Of a stretch of 64,000 bases of DNA, positions 34,244 through 42,538 are shown in pieces. Source of the DNA: Stenotrophomonas sp. VV52. Lineage in GTDB: Bacteria; Pseudomonadota; Gammaproteobacteria; Xanthomonadales; Xanthomonadaceae. Made by a program: the position numbers and the translations under genes. Numbering within the stretch: position 1 is the first letter of the stretch; every line of letters begins with the position of its first letter. The stretch lies in assembly GCF_002893095.1 (NCBI RefSeq), contig NZ_PKQQ01000013.1:38058-102057 (forward strand), given 5' to 3'. Below the pieces are notes generated by a model that ran no database searches, was not told the DNA's origin, and saw only the letters and a list, made by a program, of their open reading frames with translations.

Positions 34244-35896
34244 TCAGCGACGCACAGCGTCGCTTCGCTCGCGGGTCTGGCGGAACTCCGAACCCTCTTC
34301 CCAATGCGGCCAGCGGCGGCTGTTGGCCAGCTCGGCACCCAGGTCGTAGACCAGCAGGGTGTCGGCGGCGTGGCCGGCCGGGTCCCAGGTGGGGGTCCAG
34401 GCGTCGCAGGCCTGGTGGTAGCAGTCGGCGAAGTACTTCTCGCGCAATGCCTTGCCGGCTTCCACGCCCCCTTCCAGCTTGTCCAGGCCCGGGCCGATGG
34501 TGATCGCCGGCACGCCCAGGCGGGCGAAGGCGAAGTGGTCGGCGCGGTAGAAGAAGCCGGCTTCGAGGTTCGGATCCGGGCTGTAGCTGCGGCCACGGGC
34601 CTTGGCCACGCGCTCCAGGTCGCCTTCCAGCGAGACGCGGCCCTTGCCCCACGAGGCGATGTCGCGGGTGGCGCCGTCCGGGCTGAACATCTCGATGTTG
34701 ATCACCGCCGCGGTCTTCTCCAGCGGCGCCAGCGGATGGGCGGCGTAATAATTGGCACCCAGCAGGCCCTTTTCTTCAGCCGTGAGCGCTACGAAGTACA
34801 GCGTGCGCTGCGGCTGCGGGCCGGCCGCGAACACGCGGCCCAGCTCCAGCACCGTGGCCACGCCGGTGGCGTTGTCGATCGCGCCGCGGCGGATCTTGTC
34901 GCCCTTGGCGTCGGGTTGGCCGATGCCGAACGCGTCCCAATGCGCGGAGAAGATCACCGCCTCATCCGCATGCGCGCCGCCCGGAAGCTTGGCGACCACG
35001 TTGCGGGTGACCACCTGCTCGCGCTTGAGCTTGAACTGCGCCGACAGCGTGGCGTCGCCCAGCACCACCGGCTGGAAGCCGGGGGTCATGGCCTTGCGCT
35101 TCTCCGCCTCGAAATCCAGCCCGGCGTCGCGGAACACCTGCTCGGCCACCGAGCGCTGCATCCAGCCCCGCAGCGGCACGTGCTGGGCCAGCGCCTGCTC
35201 CGGGGTGCGCTCGATGTCGAACAGCGGCGAGGTGCCCGAGCTCTTCACCGTGGCCCAGCCATACGCCGCCGGGGCGGTTTCATGCACGATCAGCACGCCC
35301 TGTGCGCCACGTCGCGCCGCTTCCTCGAACTTGTAGGTCCAGCGGCCGTAGTAGGTGACTGCCTTGCCGTCGAAGGCGCCCGGGCGATCAGCCTCGAAAT
35401 CGGCGTCGTTGATCAGCATGACGGCGATCTTGCCGTGCAGGTCCACGCCCTTGTAGTCGTCCCACTGGCGTTCGGGCGCGTCGATGCCGTAGCCGACGAA
35501 CACCAGCGGTGCGTTCCTGATGTCGACCGACGCCTGCGGACGCAGGCTCTGCATCGTCACATCCACGCCGTTTTCCAGCGCGCGCGCCTTGCCCTTCTGG
35601 CGCAGCGCCGCGCGCACCGGGCCGTCGACCGAGGCGCGCACCATCGGCACCGGCTGCACCCAGCTGCCGTCCGGGCCGCCCGGCTGCAGCCCGGATTTTC
35701 GGAATTGCTCGATCAGGTACTGCACGGTGCGCTCTTCGCCGGGCGAGGCCGGGGCGCGCCCTTCGAACTCGTCCGAGGCCAGGATCCGCACGTGACGCGA
35801 CAGCGCTTCGGGGTCGATGCCGCCGCCCGGCAGGTCATTGGCCGCGTGGGCCAGCCCGCCGACGAACAGACAGGACGACAACAGCAGCATGCGCAT
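34244..35896 (-). CDS. secreted M28-family metallopeptidase
   Basis: A 550-residue zinc aminopeptidase with a signal peptide (MRMLLLSSCLFVGGLAHA). A protease-associated (PA) insert lies at about 130-260 (VFVGYGIDAPERQWDDYKGV). The M28 zinc-site blocks are SAHWDAFG (His, Asp), GAIDNATGVA (Asp), TAEEKGLLG (catalytic and metal Glu), NIEMFSPDG, and a late His in DCYHQACD. It would cut N-terminal residues in the periplasm or outside. The ATG at 35896 is preferred because it starts the signal peptide; GTG at 35914 is the alternative. A SMAG element follows the stop. Confidence 0.88.
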   Translation of the reverse strand: MRMLLLSSCLFVGGLAHAANDLPGGGIDPEALSRHVRILASDEFEGRAPASPGEERTVQYLIEQFRKSGLQPGGPDGSWVQPVPMVRASVDGPVRAALRQKGKARALENGVDVTMQSLRPQASVDIRNAPLVFVGYGIDAPERQWDDYKGVDLHGKIAVMLINDADFEADRPGAFDGKAVTYYGRWTYKFEEAARRGAQGVLIVHETAPAAYGWATVKSSGTSPLFDIERTPEQALAQHVPLRGWMQRSVAEQVFRDAGLDFEAEKRKAMTPGFQPVVLGDATLSAQFKLKREQVVTRNVVAKLPGGAHADEAVIFSAHWDAFGIGQPDAKGDKIRRGAIDNATGVATVLELGRVFAAGPQPQRTLYFVALTAEEKGLLGANYYAAHPLAPLEKTAAVINIEMFSPDGATRDIASWGKGRVSLEGDLERVAKARGRSYSPDPNLEAGFFYRADHFAFARLGVPAITIGPGLDKLEGGVEAGKALREKYFADCYHQACDAWTPTWDPAGHAADTLLVYDLGAELANSRRWPHWEEGSEFRQTRERSDAVRR

Positions 35897-35970
35897 CGGA
35901 TTCACGGCAGACACCAGAAAAAGAACGGAATGCCAAAGTGTAACGTGACACTTCAGTTACCGTGCACGCC

Positions 35971-36903
35971 TCAGCGCCGGTCGCGGTCCAGCCAGCACGC
36001 CAGGCCCTGTGCGTTGAGCTCGATATCCATGGCGAGGATGCGCTCGACTGCGGCATCGTCCAAGCGGCAGCCGTGCGCCTGCGCGCGCTCCAGATAGAGC
36101 GCGGTGAGTGCCGAGACAAGGCAGCGATGGCGGTCGGGGCGCTCATCGCACTGGCGCCCGATTTCCACCATCGCATCGATCTGCTCGATCAGGTCGGCGG
36201 CCAGCGCGGGGATATCCTCCACGCGGCCGTAGTGGGTGAGGTATACCGCCTGCGGTTCCAAGGCGAGCAGGCGCGCGATGGACTGCTTGAGCGGTTCGGG
36301 GTCGAACTGCACCGGCGAGGAGGTGGGAACGATGAAAGCGCCGCGTGCGCTGTCCAGCTCGCGGTAGGACAGCCCGAAGGTGTCGCCGGTGAACAGGCTC
36401 CGGCTGCGTTCGTCCCACACGCACAGGTGGTGGCGCGCATGCCCGGGCGTGTCCAGGCACAGCAGGCTGCGCCCGGCCAGGTCGACGCGGTGGCCGTCTT
36501 CGGCAATCACGATGCGCGCGGCCGGCACCGGCAATACCGGGCCATAACTGCGCGCGATTTCCTCGGCGCCATAGACTTCGGTGGCACCGGCGACCAGGCG
36601 GGTGGGGTCGACCATGTGCGGTGCGCCGCGCGGGTGCACCACCAGCGTGGCGTTGGGCAGCTGCTGCATGAGCAGGCCGGCGCCGCCGGCATGGTCCAGG
36701 TGCACGTGGGTAAGCACCAGCCAGTCCACCTGTTCCGGGGTGCAGCCCGCACGCTCCAGCGCGGCGAGCATGGCCGGTACGGCCAGGCCGGTGCCGCAGT
36801 CGATGAACGCGGCGCGGCCCTTTTCGACGATCAGGTAGGCGGCGTCGAAGTCATTGCGCTGGAACGCGGTGTCGATGGTGAAGATGCTGGGGTCCACGTA
36901 CAT
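35971..36903 (-). CDS. MBL-fold metallohydrolase
   Basis: A 310-residue metallo-beta-lactamase fold enzyme. The metal motif THVHLDHAGG (about residues 65-74), the DTPGHARHH histidine block, the GDTFGLSYR Asp block and the late H in YLTHYGRVED are all present, consistent with a dinuclear site. It has an additional C-terminal helical part of about 80 residues. Substrate unknown; it could be a thioesterase- or glyoxalase-like hydrolase. The ATG at 36903 gives the family N-terminus MYVDPSIFTIDTAF. It is followed on the same strand by the M28 gene after 74 bases. Confidence 0.83.
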   Translation of the reverse strand: MYVDPSIFTIDTAFQRNDFDAAYLIVEKGRAAFIDCGTGLAVPAMLAALERAGCTPEQVDWLVLTHVHLDHAGGAGLLMQQLPNATLVVHPRGAPHMVDPTRLVAGATEVYGAEEIARSYGPVLPVPAARIVIAEDGHRVDLAGRSLLCLDTPGHARHHLCVWDERSRSLFTGDTFGLSYRELDSARGAFIVPTSSPVQFDPEPLKQSIARLLALEPQAVYLTHYGRVEDIPALAADLIEQIDAMVEIGRQCDERPDRHRCLVSALTALYLERAQAHGCRLDDAAVERILAMDIELNAQGLACWLDRDRR

Positions 36904-36940
36904 CGGCTCATCCCTGGCAGAAACGGTATACCGACCCAGT

Positions 36941-37279
36941 CTAGGGCGAACCGGCGGCCGGTTTCGATGCGGCTTTGGTCGCACGCTGGGCCAGCCAGCT
37001 GCCGCGCAGCAGCAGCGCGGCCACCATCACCCCCAGGAACGCACCGTAGGCGTAAAGCACCGCGAGCACCTGGCGCCAGATCGGGCCGGCGTCGCTCTGC
37101 ACCACGCCGATATGGTGGCCCCACAGCATGGCGGCAATGCTGAGCACGAACGCCAGCACCAGCGCGGCGCCGTCGAACAGGCGCCGCGCGGTGTTGCGCG
37201 GCTGGCGGGGGAACATCCAGTACAAGGTGCCCAGCAGGATGAACCAGGGCAGGAACAACACCAACGACAACCAGGCCAT
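36941..37279 (-). CDS. small uncharacterised inner-membrane protein
   Basis: A 112-residue protein with three membrane helices (about 2-22, 37-55, 69-93) and a short basic C-terminal tail. It belongs to no family I can name. GGAGGAA precedes the ATG at good distance, supporting translation. It sits 37 bases upstream of the MBL-fold gene on the same strand and could be co-transcribed with it. A SMAG element lies between it and trpS. Confidence 0.65.
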   Translation of the reverse strand: MAWLSLVLFLPWFILLGTLYWMFPRQPRNTARRLFDGAALVLAFVLSIAAMLWGHHIGVVQSDAGPIWRQVLAVLYAYGAFLGVMVAALLLRGSWLAQRATKAASKPAAGSP

Positions 37280-37300
37280 CGTGTTTCCTCCGTTGACGTT

Positions 37301-37325
37301 TCCATCGACCAGCGGTCGATGGCTA
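37301..37325 (-). repeat. SMAG element after trpS
   Basis: CCATCGACC-AGC-GGTCGATGG then CTAC at 37322-37325. On the minus strand it reads GTAG followed by a 9-base perfect palindrome. The arms differ from the GCCGGCC type, so it is a separate subfamily. It lies 15 bases after the trpS stop. Confidence 0.78.
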
Positions 37326-37339
37326 CCGCACGCACCGCA

Positions 37340-38638
37340 TCAGGCGGACTGGTCGCGCAGCTCCTGCAGCGCGGCCAGCACCACGTCTACTTCCACTTCC
37401 AGCTTGAACAGCTCGCTCTGCAGCTGGTCGCCCTGCTCGGCCTGCTTGAGCACGCCGATCAGCTGGCCGGCGTCGCGCGGGGAATCGAAGGCCTCGCTCT
37501 GGATCAGCAGGGTGCCGTCGCCGGCCTGCAGCTTGAAGTAGAAGCGGCCATCCTTTTCGCGGTACTGCTTGAACAGCGGCGGCGCAGCGCGCGCCACGCC
37601 GCCGTCTTCCGCGGCGATGCTGCCGGCAGTGGAGAGGTCGCGCAGGCCCACCGCGTGGCGCAGTTCCTTCAGCAGCGGAATGGCGCACTGCTCGCGCAGC
37701 TGCTGGCCGCGACGGCGCAGCAGCGCTTCAATCTTCTCCGGCTCGGCCATCAGCGCGTCGTAGCGCTCGCGCAGCGGAGTCAGTTCGGCGTCGATGCGCT
37801 CGAACAGCTGCTGCTTGGCGTCGCCCCAGCTGATGCCGTCGGCGAAGGCCTGGGCAAACGCCGCGGTCTGTGTCGGGCTGGCGAAGGCCTGGTACATCTG
37901 GAACAGCGCCGAGCCTTCGGTGCTCTTGGGCTCGCCCGGTGCGCGCGAGTCGGTGAGGATGGAGAACACCAGCTTCTTCAGTTCCGCGCGCGGGGCGAAC
38001 AGTGGAATGGTGTTGTGGTAGCTCTTGCTCATCTTGCGGCCGTCCAGGCCGGCCAGGGTGGCGACCTGCTCGTCGATCACCACGTCCGGCAGCGGGAAGT
38101 ATTCCTTGCCGTACACGTGGTTGAAGCGCTGCGCGAAGTCGCGCGCCATTTCGATGTGCTGGATCTGGTCGCGGCCCACCGGCACCTGGTTGGCCTTGAA
38201 GATCAGGATGTCGGCGGCCATCAGCACCGGATACATGAACAACCCCGCGCTGATCCCGGCGTCTTCGTCCAGCTGTTCTTCGCGGTTCTTGTCCACCGCC
38301 GCCTTGTACGCATGGGCCCGGTTGAGGATGCCCTTGCTGGCGATGACGGTCAGGAACCACATCAGCTCGGTGGTTTCGGGAATGTCGCTCTGCCGGTAGA
38401 ACCAGACCTTGTCCGGATCCAGCCCGCACGCCAGCCAGCTGGCGGCGATCTCCAGGGTCGAGCGCTGGGTCCGCTCCGGCTCCTGCGCCTTGATCAGGCT
38501 GTGCAGGTCGGCCAGGAAGAAGAAGCTCTCGATGTCCGAGGCGGCACTGGCGGCAATGGCGGGGCGGATCGCGCCGACATAGTTGCCCAGGTGGGGGGTG
38601 CCGGAGGGGGTGATACCGGTGAGAACGCGGGTGGTCAT
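37340..38638 (-). CDS. trpS: tryptophanyl-tRNA synthetase
   Basis: A 432-residue class I synthetase that charges tRNA-Trp in the cytoplasm. The HIGH-like signature is TPSGTPHLGN (residues 10-19), and the KMSKS motif is at 202-206. The catalytic core of ~335 residues is standard, but the protein carries an extra C-terminal domain of ~95 residues (about 338-432, FKQYREKDGRFYFKLQAGDG, then Glu/Leu-rich helices). Long forms of this kind are known from Xanthomonadaceae relatives. The ATG at 38638 starts the conserved MTTRVLTGITPSG; longer frames are not credible. It ends near a SMAG repeat. Confidence 0.95.
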   Translation of the reverse strand: MTTRVLTGITPSGTPHLGNYVGAIRPAIAASAASDIESFFFLADLHSLIKAQEPERTQRSTLEIAASWLACGLDPDKVWFYRQSDIPETTELMWFLTVIASKGILNRAHAYKAAVDKNREEQLDEDAGISAGLFMYPVLMAADILIFKANQVPVGRDQIQHIEMARDFAQRFNHVYGKEYFPLPDVVIDEQVATLAGLDGRKMSKSYHNTIPLFAPRAELKKLVFSILTDSRAPGEPKSTEGSALFQMYQAFASPTQTAAFAQAFADGISWGDAKQQLFERIDAELTPLRERYDALMAEPEKIEALLRRRGQQLREQCAIPLLKELRHAVGLRDLSTAGSIAAEDGGVARAAPPLFKQYREKDGRFYFKLQAGDGTLLIQSEAFDSPRDAGQLIGVLKQAEQGDQLQSELFKLEVEVDVVLAALQELRDQSA

Positions 38639-38747
38639 GTGGGAATCATTACAGGCAGTTGAACGCCCCCAGTTTACCTGCCCACGCCCAACCCCGTTGG
38701 CCGGCCCGGCGCGTTGAAGGTCATACCCAACCGCGAAGGCCCCTGCC

Positions 38748-39572
38748 ATGAAACGCCTGACCCTGCCCCTGCTTGCCGTGCTGGCCCTGTGTGGCTTCAA
38801 ACCCGCCGTTCCGCCCCGTGCCGACGCCGGCCCGGTCACCCTGAGCCTGGTCGACCGCGACCAGCAGCGGGAACTGCCCACCTGGCAGCACCGCGGCCAG
38901 CGCTGGGTGGCCGGCAGCCAGGGCACGCCGTACGCGGTGCGCCTGCGCAACAACAGCCCCGAGCGGGTGCTGGTGGTGCTGTCTGTGGACGGCCTGAACG
39001 TGATCAACGGCGAGGTGGCCTCGCCTGACCAGACCGGCTACGTGCTGGAGCCCTGGCAGAGCGCGGACATCACCGGCTGGCGCAAGTCGCAGCGGGAGGT
39101 GGCGCAGTTCGTGTTCACCCACCCCGGCAACAGCTACGCCGACCGCACCGGCCGCCCGGACAACATCGGCGTGATCGGCATCGCGGTGTTCAACGAGGCC
39201 GAGCGCTGGGTGCCACCGACCCCGCGCGTGCCGCCGGTGCCACGCGAGAAGAGCCGGGTGCAGGTGCAGGCATCGGCCGAAGCCGCCGCCGACAGCGCGA
39301 TGCCGTCGGCCCGGGCGAGCGGCTCAGTGGCCGCTGCGCCGGCGCCCGCGTTGGGCACCGGCCACGGCCCGCGCGAAGCGTCGTATTCGGGCAGTACCAC
39401 CTTCGAACGCGCCAGCCGCCTGCCCGCGCAGCGCGTGGACATCCGCTATGACAGCGAGCGCAACCTGGTGGCGCGGGGCGTCATTCCGACCCGGTACCGC
39501 AGCAACGAGAGCGGCCCTCAGGCGTTTCCCAACCGCTTCGTGCCTGACCCCCCCGCGTACGGCTGGCGCTGA
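38748..39572 (+). CDS. uncharacterised exported protein
   Basis: A 274-residue protein with a signal-like N-terminus (MKRLTLPLLAVLALCGF; the C at 15 could be a lipobox Cys, LALC). A beta-rich domain follows (residues 28-160: VTLSLVDRD, YAVRLRNNSPERVLVVLSVDGLNVINGE and DNIGVIGIAVFNEAERW). Next is a Pro/Ala linker (160-215) and a C-terminal ~55 residues (ERASRLPAQRVDIRYDSERN). The domain around VLVVLSVDGLNVINGE is seen in many proteobacterial hypothetical proteins. Function unknown. It is convergent with csbD. Confidence 0.7.
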   Translation: MKRLTLPLLAVLALCGFKPAVPPRADAGPVTLSLVDRDQQRELPTWQHRGQRWVAGSQGTPYAVRLRNNSPERVLVVLSVDGLNVINGEVASPDQTGYVLEPWQSADITGWRKSQREVAQFVFTHPGNSYADRTGRPDNIGVIGIAVFNEAERWVPPTPRVPPVPREKSRVQVQASAEAAADSAMPSARASGSVAAAPAPALGTGHGPREASYSGSTTFERASRLPAQRVDIRYDSERNLVARGVIPTRYRSNESGPQAFPNRFVPDPPAYGWR

Positions 39573-39594
39573 GCCGGACGGGTACGCGCATACG

Positions 39595-39620
39595 AAAAAA
39601 CGGGCCGCAATGCGGCCCGT
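39595..39620 (-). terminator. terminator between convergent genes
   Basis: ACGGGCCGC-AAT-GCGGCCCGT spans 39600-39620. On the minus strand it is followed by six T residues, so it serves the CsbD gene. It can also end plus-strand transcripts from the exported-protein gene, with weaker T content. Confidence 0.82.
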
Positions 39621-39673
39621 TCCGGTTTCATACCCTCGTCGCGGTACTGCACCGCGCTGGCCCGCGCTGCGAG

Positions 39674-39895
39674 TCAGTGGAAATCCGGGTAATCCTTGCG
39701 CATGGAGGCTTCGAAGTCCTTGACCTCGCTTTCGGCGCGATCGCGCGCCCAGCCATAGCGCTCCTGCAGGCGGCCCGCCAGGTATTCGGCATTGCCTTCG
39801 GCCACCTTGAAATCGTCATCGGTCAGGTCGCCCCACTTTGCCTGCGCCTTACCCTTCAGCTGCGTCCACTTGCCGGAAATGATGTCTTTGTTCAT
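39674..39895 (-). CDS. CsbD family stress protein
   Basis: A 73-residue hydrophilic protein with the full CsbD pattern: [20 protein letters not shown] at the N-terminus, [16 protein letters not shown], then a helical [22 protein letters not shown] segment. CsbD-like proteins are induced in general stress and stationary phase in many bacteria; the molecular role is unknown. The sequence is complete. It shares orientation with the entericidin-like gene upstream (40100-40237), which has its own terminator. Confidence 0.9.
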   Translation of the reverse strand: MNKDIISGKWTQLKGKAQAKWGDLTDDDFKVAEGNAEYLAGRLQERYGWARDRAESEVKDFEASMRKDYPDFH

Positions 39896-40028
39896 GGGTT
39901 CGCGTCCTGTAGTGCAACGGCAATGTCGCCGCAGGAACAGGATGCAATAACGCGTGTTTCCAGGCGGTCAAGCGCGGATGAAGCGCGCGCTCACTTCATT
40001 GAATGGCAGAAAAAGCGGCGGAAATCAC

Positions 40029-40058
40029 AAAAAAAAATGGCCGGGAATCCCGGCCATT
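40029..40058 (-). terminator. terminator of the entericidin-like gene
   Basis: AATGGCCGGG-AAT-CCCGGCCATT spans 40036-40058 approximately. On the minus strand it runs into nine T residues (A run at 40029-40037). It lies ~42 bases beyond the stop of the small lipoprotein gene. Confidence 0.9.
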
Positions 40059-40099
40059 CTTCGTTGCACGCCAGCGCGAGGCTGGCCTGCATCGTTGGA

Positions 40100-40237
40100 T
40101 CAGTTGCCCTTGGCGGCGTCTTCAACCGACTGCCCGGCCTTCTGCACATCCTTGCCGGCACCGGCAACGGTGTTGCAACCCGACAGCATGGCCAGCGAAA
40201 CCATCGACAACAGCATCAGTGCAATAACACGCTTCAT
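40100..40237 (-). CDS. entericidin A/B-like small lipoprotein
   Basis: A 45-residue protein with a lipoprotein signal (MKRVIALMLLSMVSLAMLSG, lipobox LSGC with C21) and a mature part NTVAGAGKDVQKAGQSVEDA, the pattern of entericidin/EcnAB family proteins. AGGAGA lies close upstream of the ATG, and a strong terminator follows, so this is a real gene despite its size. Entericidins are membrane lipoproteins linked to stationary-phase lysis or osmotic stress in E. coli. Only one member is present here, so no toxin-antidote pair can be claimed. Confidence 0.88.
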   Translation of the reverse strand: MKRVIALMLLSMVSLAMLSGCNTVAGAGKDVQKAGQSVEDAAKGN

Positions 40238-40408
40238 AGGGTTCTCCTGATTAGTTCAACGTCACTACCGAATTCCGGCCCCACCTGCCTTTGGCAGATC
40301 GCGGTGGCATTGCCGCCGCGTGATGTGCAATCTGGGGTCTGGCGCGTGCAATCGATGTGAACGCGGCGCGCGGCTGTTCAGCCACGCGCCGGGAACCGGC
40401 CAGGCGCC

Positions 40409-41332
40409 TCAGTCGCGCATCAGGGTGGACTTGCCGAACAGGCTCTCCACCAGGTCCACCGCCAGCGACCCGGTGGCGTTGTGGTCGTCCAAAATGGGGT
40501 TGAGTTCAACGATGTCCAGCGAGCCCATGCGGCCGGTGTCGGCGATCATTTCCATCACCAGCTGCGCCTCGCGGTAATTCACCCCGCCCGGCACCGTGGT
40601 GCCCACGCCGGGAGCGATGCTGGGGTCCAGGAAGTCCACGTCGAAACTCACATGCAGGTGGGTGTTTTCGTCCACGCCTTCCAGCGCCGCTTCCACCGCG
40701 CGCTTCATGCCGACCTCGTCGATGTAGCGCATGTCATACACATCGACCTTGTGCTGCTTGATCAGGCGCTTCTCTTCCTGGTCCACCGAGCGGATGCCGA
40801 TCTGGCGCACCTGCTGCGGGGAGATCGCCGGGGCGTGGCCACCCAGGCGGGTCAGCGCGTCCGGGCCGAGCCCGCACAGGCAGGCCACCGGCATGCCGTG
40901 CACATTGCCCGACGGGGTGACCTCGCTGGTGTTGAAGTCCGAATGCGCGTCCAGCCACAGCACGCGCAGGGTGCGTCCCTTTTCGCGGCACCAGCGGGCG
41001 ACAGCGGTGATGGAGCCGATGCCCAGGCAGTGGTCGCCGCCCAGCATGATCGGCAGGCGGCCGGCCTGCAGCTCGGCGTAGGTGGCGTCCATCAGCACGC
41101 GGTTCCACTCCACCACCTCGTCCAGGTGGCGGTAGCCTTCGACTGGCGACGTCCACGGATTGCGCGGGCCCACCAGGTCGCCGCAGTCGCGCACGTCCAC
41201 GCCGCGCGCCTCCAGCGCGTCGACGAGGCCGGCGATGCGCAGGGCTTCCGGGCCCATGCTGGCGCCACGGTGGCCGGCGCCGATATCGGTCGGCACGCCG
41301 ATCAGGGACACCGCAGGTTGACGCTTGCTCAT
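40409..41332 (-). CDS. rocF: arginase
   Basis: A 307-residue ureohydrolase that converts arginine to ornithine and urea. The Mn-binding motifs are GGDHCLGIGS (about 100-109), LDAHSDFNT (about 128-136, the typical DAHxD) and SFDVDFLDPS (about 228-237). This sequence set is that of true arginase (RocF) rather than agmatinase, with length as expected. The ATG at 41332 is supported by GGAG seven bases upstream. It appears to be transcribed alone; the divergent GTPase module starts 264 bases away. Confidence 0.9.
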   Translation of the reverse strand: MSKRQPAVSLIGVPTDIGAGHRGASMGPEALRIAGLVDALEARGVDVRDCGDLVGPRNPWTSPVEGYRHLDEVVEWNRVLMDATYAELQAGRLPIMLGGDHCLGIGSITAVARWCREKGRTLRVLWLDAHSDFNTSEVTPSGNVHGMPVACLCGLGPDALTRLGGHAPAISPQQVRQIGIRSVDQEEKRLIKQHKVDVYDMRYIDEVGMKRAVEAALEGVDENTHLHVSFDVDFLDPSIAPGVGTTVPGGVNYREAQLVMEMIADTGRMGSLDIVELNPILDDHNATGSLAVDLVESLFGKSTLMRD

Positions 41333-41595
41333 GCTGACTCCACACACACGGAAAATCAGACCAGTCTAGTGACGGTGCCGCCGAAACACGCGCGGCGGCG
41401 CAGCAGCGGAGGACGTCGCGCGGCGTGAAAGCCTTATGTGTCAATGGTTTGACACATTGCAAAGAAACGGTCGGTTCATCTTACGTTAGCCGTTCTGGCG
41501 AAATTTACGTGCTACATTTCACACTTCTTCGCAGTACTGATTGACTAACCCGCAAAGGGTTGGTCTGTCTTTCGTTTTGTCTCAGGGGGCAGTAC
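41333..41595. other. divergent region between arginase and the Roadblock module
   Basis: 263 bases without a gene. The right half is AT-rich (41440-41560) and likely carries the promoter of the Roadblock operon. It contains the perfect inverted repeat at 41436-41457. Confidence 0.45.
41436..41457. promoter_or_regulatory. inverted repeat, candidate operator of the Roadblock operon
   Basis: ATGTGTCAA (41436-41444) and TTGACACAT (41449-41457) are exact complements around TGGT. A TTGACA hexamer within the right arm could serve as a -35 box. It is ~140 bases upstream of the first Roadblock gene and ~104 bases from arginase, so it might control either. Confidence 0.4.
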
Positions 41596-42048
41596 GTGCA
41601 GCGCAGCAGCATCCACCAGATCGTCCGTAATGCCAGTGGCGAGAGCCAACCGGCCCGGCAGTTGTATGACGTTGCCGCCATCGAAGCGGTGTTCCAGCAG
41701 TCGCGCGAGCGCGAGCGGGGCTTGAGCCTGCTGATGCTCTCCACCGCCGACGGCCGCGCCGTGGCCGAGGATTCCTCGCTGGGCGTGGACGGTCGCCGCC
41801 TGGCGGCGATGGCCAATTCGTTCCTGACCCTGGGCGAGACCGTGTCGCGCGAACTGGCGCTGAGCGATGCGGACTACGCCACCATCTGCACCAAGCTGGG
41901 CAACGTGGTGCTGATCCGCATTGCCGCCGACAAGCCGCTGACCCTGACCGCCGTGGCCAGCCACGAGGTCAACATGGCGGTGCTGCTGTTCCATGCGCGC
42001 GAGTGCGCCAACCGTCTTGATGCCGTGCTGCGCGACCGCGCGGCCTGA
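41596..42048 (+). CDS. Roadblock/LC7-domain protein (MglB-like), first
   Basis: A 150-residue protein with a Roadblock/LC7 fold core (about residues 15-130): a helix with RARQLYDVAAIEAVFQQSR-like character, strand GLSLLMLSTADGRAVAED, then NSFLTLGETVSRELALSD and the C-terminal TAVASHEVNMAVLLFHA helix. Roadblock dimers bind and regulate small GTPases. The GTG at 41596 is chosen because AGGGGG lies seven bases before it; the upstream frame (MVCLSFCLRGQY) lacks a site. It is the first of four same-strand genes ending in a GTPase, so it is probably a GTPase-activating or scaffold subunit. Confidence 0.75.
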   Translation: MQRSSIHQIVRNASGESQPARQLYDVAAIEAVFQQSRERERGLSLLMLSTADGRAVAEDSSLGVDGRRLAAMANSFLTLGETVSRELALSDADYATICTKLGNVVLIRIAADKPLTLTAVASHEVNMAVLLFHARECANRLDAVLRDRAA

Positions 42049-42124
42049 GCCCCTCCGATTTCGTTGTGCCCTTCCGGCAGGCGTTCGCCTGCCCCTCCCA
42101 CTGCCTGAAGTAAAAAGGATTTAC

Positions 42125-42484
42125 GTGCCCAATCTCAATCTGGAAAAGCTCAACTCGCTCGCCGGTTTCGTCGGCGCCGCCCTAGTCGACGGTGACAGCG
42201 GCATGGCCCTGGCCATGGTCGGCGGCGGCAACATCAACCTGGAACTGGCTGCGGCCGGCAACACCGAAGTGGTGCGTGCCAAGCGCCGCGTGGCCGAGTC
42301 GCTGGGCCTGTCGGACACGCTCGAAGACCTGCTGATCACCCTTACCACGCAGTACCACCTGATCCGTCCGCTGGAAAGCAACCCGCTGCTGTTCCTGTAC
42401 GTGGTGATGGACCGCAGCAAGGCCAACCTGGCCATGTCGCGCCACGAACTGAAGGCCTTCGAGAAGACCCTGGACTTCAGCTGA
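42125..42484 (+). CDS. Roadblock/LC7-domain protein, second
   Basis: A 119-residue protein read from GTG at 42125 (AAGGA six bases before). The VGAALVDGDSGMALAMVGGG strand pair and the later LLITLTTQYHLIRPLESNPLLFLYVVMDRSKANLAM core are typical of Roadblock/LC7 folds. It is a shorter, more divergent relative of the first subunit, so a heterodimer is possible. A 12-base perfect hairpin follows (42492-42518). The next gene starts 54 bases on. Confidence 0.7.
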   Translation: MPNLNLEKLNSLAGFVGAALVDGDSGMALAMVGGGNINLELAAAGNTEVVRAKRRVAESLGLSDTLEDLLITLTTQYHLIRPLESNPLLFLYVVMDRSKANLAMSRHELKAFEKTLDFS

Positions 42485-42491
42485 TCGACGC

Positions 42492-42518
42492 TGCAACGGC
42501 CGCGCTGCGGCCGTTGCA
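42492..42518 (+). terminator. 12-bp hairpin inside the Roadblock operon
   Basis: TGCAACGGCCGC-GCT-GCGGCCGTTGCA is a perfect 12-base stem with a 3-base loop. No T run follows. It may partly terminate or stabilise the mRNA, setting the ratio of the two Roadblock proteins to the downstream genes. Confidence 0.5.
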
Positions 42519-42538
42519 TCCGTTCCGCGCCACACCCC

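Noticed and set aside
41510..41535. Sigma-54-like site (TGGC...TGC) upstream of the Roadblock operon
   Set aside because: The GG-to-GC spacing is 12 bases rather than 10, and no activator gene is nearby.
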